Assembly: GCA_013041975.1 (NCBI GenBank)
Contig: JABDQZ010000038.1
Span: 1 to 5,127, forward strand
DNA from: Gammaproteobacteria bacterium
GTDB taxonomy: Bacteria; Pseudomonadota; Gammaproteobacteria; Chromatiales; Chromatiaceae
DNA: 5,127 nucleotides
Reading direction: 5' to 3'
Both the position numbers and the translations under genes were made by a program. The notes under the pieces are model-generated. The model saw only the letters and a list, made by a program, of their open reading frames with translations. It ran no database searches and was not told the origin of the DNA. Position 1 is the stretch's first letter. Each line of letters opens with the position of its first letter. Positions 1-5,127 of the stretch are shown in pieces.

Positions 1-792
1 AAACAGCAGGGTAAGCGAATTGCGTTTGTTCCCACCATGGGAAATCTGCATCAGGGGCACCTGGAACTGGTGAGGGTCGCAGGTGACAAGGCTGATTTTG
101 TTGTTGCCAGTATCTTTGTAAACCCCATGCAATTTGGTCAGGGGGAGGATTTTGATCAATATCCCCGTACAGAAAAGACCGATACCCAAAAACTGGATGC
201 CCAGGGATGTGATTTGCTGTTTTTGCCGTCTGTAGAAACCATGTACCCGAAACCTCTGCAGCAGCAGACGAGAGTGGAAGTGCCAGGGCTGTCGGATATT
301 TTATGTGGTGCTTCCCGTCCAGGGCATTTTATGGGTGTTACAACCATAGTCAACAAGCTGTTTAACCTGGTTCAGCCGGATGTGGCGGTTTTTGGCGAAA
401 AGGATTTTCAGCAACTGATGGTGATTCGACGTATGGTTGATGAGTTGTGTATGCCGATAGATATCGTAGGTGTTGCCATTATGCGCGAAGCTGATGGTCT
501 GGCGATGAGTTCACGCAATGGTTATCTTGAAGCCGAGCAGCGCAAGCTTGCCCCACAGTTGAATAGCATCATGCAGGGACTGGCTGAACGGATTCGGGCG
601 GGTGAAACCGAATATGAAGCAATGGAAAAAGCAACGGCTGATCAGATTGATCAGGCTGGATTTAAAACTGATTACCTGGTGATACGTCGCGTGGCTGATC
701 TTGAAGAGCCGCAGGCGTCTGATGATATTAAGGTTATATTGGCTGCGGCATACCTGGGTAGTACTCGATTGATTGATAATGTGGTGATTTAA
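1..792 (+). CDS. panC: Pantothenate synthetase (pantoate--beta-alanine ligase), 5'-truncated by window edge
   Basis: This cytoplasmic enzyme joins pantoate and beta-alanine, using ATP through a pantoyl-adenylate, to make pantothenate on the route to coenzyme A. The reading frame is open from base 1, and 263 residues are visible. By alignment from memory with the 283-residue E. coli protein, about 17 N-terminal residues are missing. The ATG at base 37 is therefore not the start: it is the Met of the conserved PTMG motif (visible residues 11-14). Nucleotidyltransferase hallmarks follow: HQGH at 17-20 (the HIGH-like ATP site), IFVNPMQF at 38-45, GEKDFQQL near 132-139, and MSSRN at 169-173 (the KMSKS-like loop). 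The C-terminal dimer and lid region is intact, and the gene ends in TAA. No frameshift or lost key residue is seen. The channel gene begins 3 bases downstream. panB usually lies nearby in such clusters and may be upstream, but that is inference. The family call is very secure. Confidence 0.97.
   Translation, partial: KQQGKRIAFVPTMGNLHQGHLELVRVAGDKADFVVASIFVNPMQFGQGEDFDQYPRTEKTDTQKLDAQGCDLLFLPSVETMYPKPLQQQTRVEVPGLSDILCGASRPGHFMGVTTIVNKLFNLVQPDVAVFGEKDFQQLMVIRRMVDELCMPIDIVGVAIMREADGLAMSSRNGYLEAEQRKLAPQLNSIMQGLAERIRAGETEYEAMEKATADQIDQAGFKTDYLVIRRVADLEEPQASDDIKVILAAAYLGSTRLIDNVVI
783..787 (+). promoter_or_regulatory. Ribosome binding site of the channel gene, inside the panC end
   Basis: GGTGA lies 8 bases before the ATG at 796 and within the last codons of panC. 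It is the only purine-rich, Shine-Dalgarno-like match at a suitable distance. Because it overlaps the coding end and stop of panC, ribosomes finishing panC would arrive at this start, which suggests translational coupling. The coupling is inferred. Confidence 0.55.
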
Positions 793-795
793 ACA

Positions 796-2514
796 ATGAA
801 AAAGATCTTCATACTCGTTTTTCTGCTAATACTCAGTACCTTATTAGTTGCTGAAGAAAACCAGGGCGAAACTGCATCTGAAGCGCCGAAACCTGTCCCG
901 GAATCCCTTATCAGCCCGCGCGCCACGATGGCAACTTTCATCCACTCAATGAACGATGTAAAAGACGGTGAACTGGAAAAAATAACAGATGCCATTTCCG
1001 CACTGGATCTTGAATCAGTCAACCCGCTGGTGCGCAATGAACGTGGTAAAAACCTTGCCTGGCTGCTGCTTGAAGTGATGGACCGCACCCGCCTGGTCAA
1101 CCTGGAAAAAATCACCGACAAACAGGAAGGTAATCACTGGATATTTCAAAAGTACGAGGCCGGAACCATTCGGATATCGCGTTATGCAGACGGTCGCTGG
1201 CTGTTTGATAATGAGACTGTCGTCAATCTGGAAAAAATCTGGGCCGAGGTAGAGGGCAGGGACAGAGTCAAAGGACTGGAAAGCAATGATGAACACCTGC
1301 CACTGCATTTACGTATGCGTAACCGTATCCCTGCAGAATTGCAGAAAGTCCATTTCCTGCTGGAATCCTGGCATTGGTTTGGTCTGCTGGCCATCATTGC
1401 TCTAGGCCTGTTTATCGACAAGATCATCGCCATTTCTCTGAGTGTCTTTGTGCGCCGCTGGCGCAACAAAAGGGAAAACTCCTCATTGGCTGAAGTCAGT
1501 GAAGAAATACTGCGTCCGCTAGGTTTGATGGCGATGGCGGCCATCTGGTGGGTTGGAATCAATATGCTCGGGCTGCCAGAGCAGGCGATGCTGATTCTGC
1601 TGGTGGCGGTAAAATTCCTTGCGGGTATTTCCGGTGTTTGGGCAGCTTACCGACTGGTCGATATTGTTGGTGTTTACCTGCTGAAGCGCGCCCGGGCCAC
1701 CGATACCAAAATGGATGATGCACTGGTACCGCTCATCCCTAAAACCCTGAAAATCTTTGTCACCGTCGTTGGCATTATTTTTGTTGCCGATAACCTGAAC
1801 ATCAATGTTTCGGGATTGATTGCCGGTCTTGGTCTGGGTGGTTTGGCCTTTGCCCTGGCCTCCAAGGACATGGTGCAGAACCTGTTTGGCTCGGTAACGA
1901 TTCTTCTGGACCGTACCTTCGCCGTAGGTGACTGGGTTATCGTCGACGGCAAGGAAGGCTCGGTTGAAAGTATCGGCTTTAGGAGCACGCGCATCCGTAC
2001 TTTTTATAATTCGAGGCTGACCGTTCCCAACTCCACCTTTATTACCGCTAAAGTCGATAACATGGGTGAGCGTCGTTTTCGCCGATTATCAACCAAGCTT
2101 GGCCTGGCCTATGAAACTCCGCCGGACAAGATTGAAGCTTTTTGTGAAGGTGTAAGAGAACTGGTCAGGCAGCATCCATACATGCGCAAAGATTATTTCC
2201 ATGTTTACTTCAATGGCTACGCGGATAGCGCCCTGGAAATTCTGGTCTATGTTTTCTGGGAGACGCCGGAATGGTCCACGGAATTGCGTGAACGTCACCG
2301 CTTTTTGCTGGATATTTTGAGGCTGGCTCGTGATCTGGGGGTAGATTTTGCCTACCCAACTCAGACACTTTACATGAAGAATGATTCTGAAGCTAATGAT
2401 ATAAAAGAGGAAAATGATCAGGAAGTTGCTTTAGCGCAGGGCAGAGACCTGGCTAAACGCATCGTTGAAGAATCAACCGGCCTCGGTGTTAAGCCGCCCC
2501 CGGTAAAGTTTTGA
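796..2514 (+). CDS. MscS-family mechanosensitive ion channel with signal peptide and large periplasmic domain
   Basis: This is probably an inner-membrane channel that opens under membrane tension to release solutes during osmotic downshock. Residues 1-19 look like a signal peptide (Lys-Lys, a hydrophobic stretch, then likely cleavage after LVA). Residues 20-190 form a charged, presumably periplasmic domain that includes SPRATMATF at 40-48. Hydrophobic segments lie near 194-217, 239-258, 264-296 and 316-333. The pore helix follows at about 337-370, rich in Gly and Ala (GLGLGGLAFALASKD), as in the MscS TM3. The beta domain spans about 371-425 (FAVGDWVIVDG, then VPNSTF), followed by the alpha/beta domain and the family-typical ending FAYPTQTLYM at 518-527. 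A charged tail of about 45 residues completes it. At 572 residues it is about twice the length of E. coli MscS (286). The ATG at 796 fits the signal peptide and the ribosome site. It follows panC by 3 bases, so co-transcription is likely. The family is secure; the gating and ion selectivity of this subtype are unknown. Confidence 0.93.
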   Translation: MKKIFILVFLLILSTLLVAEENQGETASEAPKPVPESLISPRATMATFIHSMNDVKDGELEKITDAISALDLESVNPLVRNERGKNLAWLLLEVMDRTRLVNLEKITDKQEGNHWIFQKYEAGTIRISRYADGRWLFDNETVVNLEKIWAEVEGRDRVKGLESNDEHLPLHLRMRNRIPAELQKVHFLLESWHWFGLLAIIALGLFIDKIIAISLSVFVRRWRNKRENSSLAEVSEEILRPLGLMAMAAIWWVGINMLGLPEQAMLILLVAVKFLAGISGVWAAYRLVDIVGVYLLKRARATDTKMDDALVPLIPKTLKIFVTVVGIIFVADNLNINVSGLIAGLGLGGLAFALASKDMVQNLFGSVTILLDRTFAVGDWVIVDGKEGSVESIGFRSTRIRTFYNSRLTVPNSTFITAKVDNMGERRFRRLSTKLGLAYETPPDKIEAFCEGVRELVRQHPYMRKDYFHVYFNGYADSALEILVYVFWETPEWSTELRERHRFLLDILRLARDLGVDFAYPTQTLYMKNDSEANDIKEENDQEVALAQGRDLAKRIVEESTGLGVKPPPVKF

Positions 2515-2543
2515 AAGTCCCACGCTGTCTTTCTTCTGATCCA

Positions 2544-2569
2544 GGGAAGGGGAGTAATGTCCCTCTCTC
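2544..2569 (+). other. Imperfect hairpin after the channel gene
   Basis: Bases 2544-2553 can pair with 2560-2569. The stem has nine pairs, two of them G-U, with one A-C mismatch at 2548/2565 and a six-base loop (GTAATG). No T-run follows, so it is not a standard intrinsic terminator. It lies 29 bases after the channel stop codon and could stabilise or help end the panC-channel transcript. The pairing was worked out by eye; the function is inferred. Confidence 0.35.
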
Positions 2570-2626
2570 AGTAAACAGGAGGACGGGATAGGGTAAAATA
2601 AAGTTTATAGAGTTTCAGCCAGTCAT

Positions 2627-2655
2627 TTGTCCTGTTAATAATTCATGTCTATAAT
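2627..2655 (+). promoter_or_regulatory. Sigma70-type promoter of panD
   Basis: A TTGTCC -35 element (2627-2632, 4 of 6 consensus bases) is followed by an exact 17-base spacer and a perfect TATAAT -10 element (2650-2655). Transcription would start near 2662, giving a 5' leader of about 20 bases that contains the panD ribosome site. The placement just before a conserved gene supports it. It would let panD be expressed independently of the upstream panC-channel transcript. Confidence 0.75.
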
Positions 2656-2670
2656 GCGGCGTTCAATTAC

Positions 2671-2674
2671 GGAG
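2671..2674 (+). promoter_or_regulatory. Ribosome binding site of panD
   Basis: GGAG lies 7 bases before the ATG at 2682, an ideal spacing. It supports that start, which also matches the known N-terminus of the family. Confidence 0.75.
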
Positions 2675-2681
2675 TTTTGCC

Positions 2682-3062
2682 ATGCAATTGAGCTTTTTAA
2701 AATCAAAATTACATCGGGCCTGTGTGACTCATGCAGAGCTTGATTATGAAGGTTCTTGTGCCATCGATATTGCGTTGATGCGTGCGGCAAATATCCGTCC
2801 CTACGAACAATTGCATATCTATAATGTCACCAATGGCGAGCGCTTCATCACCTATGCGATTGAAGCAGAAGAGCATTCCCGCGTCATTTCAGTTAACGGC
2901 GCCGCTGCCCACAAGGCCAACCCTGGCGACAGGATCATTATCTGTACTTATGCGAACCTGTCTGAGCAGGAAGCTGAAAACTTCAATCCGACCCTTGTCT
3001 ATCTCAATGAAGAGAATCAAATTACCGGTACAGGCGAAAAAATAGCTATTCAGGCTGCCTAA
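2682..3062 (+). CDS. panD: Aspartate 1-decarboxylase proenzyme
   Basis: This cytoplasmic pyruvoyl enzyme decarboxylates L-aspartate to beta-alanine, the substrate that PanC couples to pantoate. The protein has 126 residues, the same as E. coli PanD. The self-cleavage site is present as YEGSC, with Gly24-Ser25; Ser25 becomes the pyruvoyl group after cleavage into a short beta chain and a longer alpha chain. Other family residues are in register with E. coli: Lys9 and His11, NVTNG at 48-52, Thr57-Tyr58, and the SVNGAAAH block at 70-77 including Asn72. The ATG is fixed by this register and by GGAG 7 bases upstream. The gene has its own promoter and is separated from panC by the channel gene, although the two enzymes act in consecutive steps. 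In enterobacteria PanZ promotes PanD maturation; no such partner is visible here. It appears complete and functional. Confidence 0.98.
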   Translation: MQLSFLKSKLHRACVTHAELDYEGSCAIDIALMRAANIRPYEQLHIYNVTNGERFITYAIEAEEHSRVISVNGAAAHKANPGDRIIICTYANLSEQEAENFNPTLVYLNEENQITGTGEKIAIQAA

Positions 3063-3150
3063 TCTTTTTTTCTTGTAGGTAATATTTCAATTTTATTTGT
3101 TTATTTGACTATTATTTACTTTATGGATTTTTCAATTTTGATGTTCGTCA
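3063..3150 (+). other. T-rich spacer between panD and the cyclase gene
   Basis: These 88 bases are strikingly richer in A and T than the flanking genes. They contain a run of seven Ts at 3065-3071 directly after panD. They also hold promoter-like words that do not combine into a convincing pair: TTGACT at 3105-3110 has no -10 at the right distance, and TATTAT at 3110-3115 has only a 3-of-6 TTCAAT at 3086-3091 with an 18-base spacer. The spacer probably carries the end of the panD transcript and the start of the cyclase transcript, but neither can be placed firmly. Confidence 0.5.
3085..3139 (+). repeat. 10-base direct repeat in the cyclase upstream region
   Basis: TTTCAATTTT occurs exactly at 3085-3094 and again at 3130-3139, 45 bases apart from start to start. 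The copies flank the promoter-like words, which would suit a regulator site. In DNA this T-rich, chance is also a reasonable explanation. Confidence 0.3.
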
Positions 3151-4119
3151 GTGTCAAACCCTGAAGTAAAACGTGCGTTTGATCTTGCAGCTTCCCTGTT
3201 GCTTCACCACTCCTATCAACTCATGACTCACTATCTGCTGTCTTATCTGGCTGAGCGTGATGGAATAAAAAATGTAGCTTCTTATGAGGTTTTCGGCGAT
3301 TTAACTCGTGCCGAGAATGTCATGATCCGACGCTTTCCATTATCACTCCAGGAAAACTTCAAGGATGAAAACAGTGAATTACTCATCGAAATGTTGAAAA
3401 AGAGTTATGGCGGGATCAGTCAAACTCAAAAACAGGGGAGTAACTGGATTCTTCTCGAGGTTGACAAAGTGCATCCGAGAAGAGCCATTCTGATCGAAGG
3501 GGAAATCAGCGACGACGACATGGATTTTATTGGAGGCATGTACCGGGTATATGCCAACCAGGTTGCACTGCTGGATTCCAAGGAACGTGATGTCTTGACC
3601 GGACTTCCAAATCGTCAGACCTTGATGGCTACACTTGATGATGTCCTGATTTTTCACAAAGAAAACCCGCCAGGTGAAGATAACAAGCGTTCCTGGCTGG
3701 CGGTCCTCGATATCGATCATTTCAAGAAAATTAATGATCAGTTCGGGCACCTCTTTGGTGATGAGGTGTTAATTCACTTTGCCACGCTAATGGAAAAAAA
3801 CTTCCGTTATTCCGATTTTCTGTTCCGCTTTGGAGGAGAAGAGTTTGTTGTTATTCTCAACAACAGTGATGATGAAGGTATCGCCTATGCGCTGGAAAAA
3901 TTCCGCAAGGCTGTTGAAGCGTTCGAGTTTCCCTCGGGCCAGCTCACTGTCAGTATCGGTTTTACTGAGATCATTTCGACAATACCGCCGGCTCTACTGC
4001 TTGAATCGGCAGACAAGGCCTTGTATCAGTCCAAAGAGCAGGGACGTAACCGGGTGACCAGCTCGGTGCGGGTTGAGGCGACTACAGAGATCAAGTCAGG
4101 TGAGGTTGATCTGTTCTGA
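3151..4119 (+). CDS. Diguanylate cyclase with GGEEF domain and unassigned N-terminal region
   Basis: This enzyme very likely condenses two GTP into cyclic di-GMP, the second messenger that favours biofilm over motility. The GGDEF domain occupies about residues 145-305: DVLTGLPNR at 147-155, DIDHFKKIND at 187-196 with the metal-binding Asp187, the signature GGEEF at 228-232, and the typical late motif ADKALYQSKEQGRNR. An inhibitory site RxxD (Arg219, Asp222) sits exactly five residues before GGEEF, so product feedback is expected. Residues 1-140 contain no transmembrane helix or signal peptide; they look like a soluble alpha/beta sensor, perhaps GAF-like, but I do not recognise the family. The GTG at 3151 is the first possible start after an in-frame stop at 3139-3141, and no clear Shine-Dalgarno sequence precedes it. 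An in-frame ATG at 3223 is an alternative but would remove conserved-looking helix. The protein is probably cytoplasmic. It meets cca tail to tail. Activity is inferred from intact motifs. Confidence 0.93.
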   Translation: MSNPEVKRAFDLAASLLLHHSYQLMTHYLLSYLAERDGIKNVASYEVFGDLTRAENVMIRRFPLSLQENFKDENSELLIEMLKKSYGGISQTQKQGSNWILLEVDKVHPRRAILIEGEISDDDMDFIGGMYRVYANQVALLDSKERDVLTGLPNRQTLMATLDDVLIFHKENPPGEDNKRSWLAVLDIDHFKKINDQFGHLFGDEVLIHFATLMEKNFRYSDFLFRFGGEEFVVILNNSDDEGIAYALEKFRKAVEAFEFPSGQLTVSIGFTEIISTIPPALLLESADKALYQSKEQGRNRVTSSVRVEATTEIKSGEVDLF

Positions 4120-4127
4120 TGGATCAA
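4088..4127. repeat. Triple GATCAA/TTGATC inverted repeat at the convergent gene junction
   Basis: The hexamer GATCAA appears at 4089-4094 and 4122-4127, with its complement TTGATC between them at 4106-4111. The middle copy can pair with the left copy (7 bp as AGATCAA/TTGATCT, 11-base loop) or with the right copy (6 bp, 10-base loop), but not both. The right stem covers the stop codons of both converging genes. No T-run follows on either strand, so this is not a typical bidirectional terminator. The pairing is visible; any role is inferred. Confidence 0.35.
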
Positions 4128-5127
4128 TAAAGCCCCTTTAAAGCCTCAGTTTCCAGCTTCCGTTTAGCTTCTCTTATCTGTTGCGTGGAGGGTGAAGATT
4201 CATGCCTGTTTTTATAGTCAGTTATCCATTCACCGATTTTGACTTCTCTGATCAGTTTGTACGCTCTCAATAACCACTCGAATTGAGGGTAGTCATCTTT
4301 CGGTTCACAGATTTTACCTTCAATGGTCAGTAACCTGCCCAGCAGATCAGCCTTGCAGGCCATTGCCAGTAATTGTAAATAGTCTTCACCCCCCTTGTTA
4401 TGAAAACTGTTTTCATCAAAAAAACGCGCCATTGAAGAGGGCTTCATATCCGTTATTCGATGAAGGCGTATGTGCAGCGTGGCTGTATCCCGTATCAGCT
4501 GCATTACCATTTTTGGAAAAGGTAAACGTGAAAACAACTGTTCCAGTAGTGGTATAACAATGTTCGCATTGTCATGGCCGGGATGTCTGCCGAGCATATT
4601 TCCCTGTTTGTCATAAAGCAGATGTTGTGGCGTAACTGTCTTGCCCACATCATGCCAGAGTGATGCCGCAAGCAATGCAATACGGTTCTGCCCCTGAATA
4701 TCATTTGCATTGGCCTGTTCAACCGCTTTTTCCAGCACCATCAGGCTGTGTACCCACACATCTCCTTCAGCATGATAATCAGCCCGTTGCGGAATATTTT
4801 TCATGGCCTCCAGTTCAGGAAACAGAAGATCCAGTGCAGCTATTTCATCAAGCACTTCAAAAAATCGTGAAGGCTTGTTTTCAAGAAAGGTTTTTTCCAG
4901 CTCAATCCACACACGTTCAGGTTTCAGGGCCTGCAGTTCACCTGAATCAACCATGAATTTCATCAGTTCCAGTGTTTCAGCGGCAATGGAAAAACCAGGA
5001 AAACGTGCCGCAAAACGTGCCACGCGAATTACCCGTAGCGGGTCTTCACCGAAAGCCTCAGAAACATGTCTCAATACCTGTTGTTGCAGGTCTTTCTGGC
5101 CATGAAACGGATCAATAATTTGACCGC
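4124..5127 (-). CDS. cca: CCA tRNA nucleotidyltransferase (HD-domain type), N-terminus beyond window
   Basis: This enzyme adds or repairs the 3' CCA end of tRNAs without a nucleic-acid template; forms with an HD domain also have phosphohydrolase or phosphodiesterase activity. The frame is open to the window edge (first whole codon 5125-5123), giving 333 visible residues. The TTG at 5074 is an internal Leu, not a start. The visible part opens with GQIIDPFHGQKDL, then RHVSEAFGEDPLRVIRVARF, the family block just after the catalytic head. By comparison with E. coli (412 residues), about 107 residues are missing, including the GGxVRD motif, the catalytic aspartates and the RRD block. The helical neck follows, then an HD domain with His126 (WVHS), His158-Asp159 (LWHDVGK) and GRHPGH around 179-184. 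The projected total of about 440 residues is slightly longer than in E. coli, with extra sequence around the HD region and tail. The TGA stop lies 4 bases from the cyclase stop. The family call is secure; the full activity set is inferred. Confidence 0.94.
   Translation of the reverse strand, partial: GQIIDPFHGQKDLQQQVLRHVSEAFGEDPLRVIRVARFAARFPGFSIAAETLELMKFMVDSGELQALKPERVWIELEKTFLENKPSRFFEVLDEIAALDLLFPELEAMKNIPQRADYHAEGDVWVHSLMVLEKAVEQANANDIQGQNRIALLAASLWHDVGKTVTPQHLLYDKQGNMLGRHPGHDNANIVIPLLEQLFSRLPFPKMVMQLIRDTATLHIRLHRITDMKPSSMARFFDENSFHNKGGEDYLQLLAMACKADLLGRLLTIEGKICEPKDDYPQFEWLLRAYKLIREVKIGEWITDYKNRHESSPSTQQIREAKRKLETEALKGLY

Noticed and set aside
37..39. ATG at 37 as the start of panC
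   Set aside because: It encodes the Met of the conserved PTMG motif. The frame stays open to base 1 with matching family residues (GKRIAFVPTMG), so the true start is upstream of the window.
637..660. Near-repeat TGATCAG within panC
   Set aside because: Two short copies encode conventional residues in a variable part of PanC; too short to mean anything alone.
789..1994. Several open frames on the minus strand opposite the channel gene
   Set aside because: They overlap a clearly conserved coding gene, have low-complexity Ser/Arg-rich products and show no recognisable motifs.
2557..2574. Five-codon frame ATG TCC CTC TCT CAG TAA after GGGGAG
   Set aside because: The purine stretch is only 2 bases from the ATG and lies in a hairpin stem; the frame is too short to support.
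3031..3071. Intrinsic terminator after panD
   Set aside because: Seven Ts follow panD, but the only stem in front is a 4-base AGGC/GCCT pairing with a long loop, too weak to call.
3086..3115. Sigma70 promoter for the cyclase gene (TTCAAT, 18 bases, TATTAT)
   Set aside because: The -35 match is only 3 of 6 and such words are expected by chance in this T-rich DNA. The better TTGACT at 3105 has no -10 partner.
5072..5074. TTG at 5074 as the start of cca
   Set aside because: The residues before it (GQIIDPFHGQKDL) align with the E. coli protein, and the catalytic head must lie further upstream.
4363..5105. Plus-strand open frames opposite cca
   Set aside because: They are shadows of the strongly conserved cca frame and have no family features.

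Overview
The window looks like an ordinary chromosomal segment of a gammaproteobacterium with moderate G+C. The PanC, PanD and Cca proteins resemble remembered E. coli sequences closely. That taxonomic call rests on memory, not a search. No phage, transposon, CRISPR, tRNA or rRNA signal was found. Five protein genes fill almost all of the sequence; the first and last run off the edges.

Layout: (1) 1-792, plus strand: panC (pantothenate synthetase), lacking only about 17 N-terminal codons. (2) 796-2514, plus: an MscS-family mechanosensitive channel with a signal peptide and a large periplasmic N-terminal domain. It starts 3 bases after the panC stop and was probably co-transcribed and translationally coupled with it. 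(3) 2515-2681: an intergenic stretch with an imperfect hairpin, an orphan Shine-Dalgarno motif and a good sigma70-type promoter (TTGTCC, 17 bases, TATAAT). (4) 2682-3062, plus: panD (aspartate 1-decarboxylase). (5) 3063-3150: a very T-rich spacer with a 10-base direct repeat. (6) 3151-4119, plus: a diguanylate cyclase with intact GGEEF and RxxD sites behind an unrecognised N-terminal region. (7) 4124-5127, minus: the C-terminal three quarters of cca (CCA tRNA nucleotidyltransferase), tail to tail with the cyclase gene at a 4-base gap.

Functionally, PanD makes beta-alanine from aspartate and PanC joins it to pantoate to give pantothenate, the coenzyme A precursor. The channel gene sits between these two pathway genes, and panD appears to have its own promoter. 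The cyclase (c-di-GMP signalling) and cca (tRNA 3'-end maturation) look like unrelated neighbours.

Nothing here clearly amounts to an undescribed system. The points most worth a second look are the channel gene nested in the pantothenate cluster, the channel's unusual periplasmic domain with its regularly spaced LEKI motif, and the unassigned sensor region of the cyclase.
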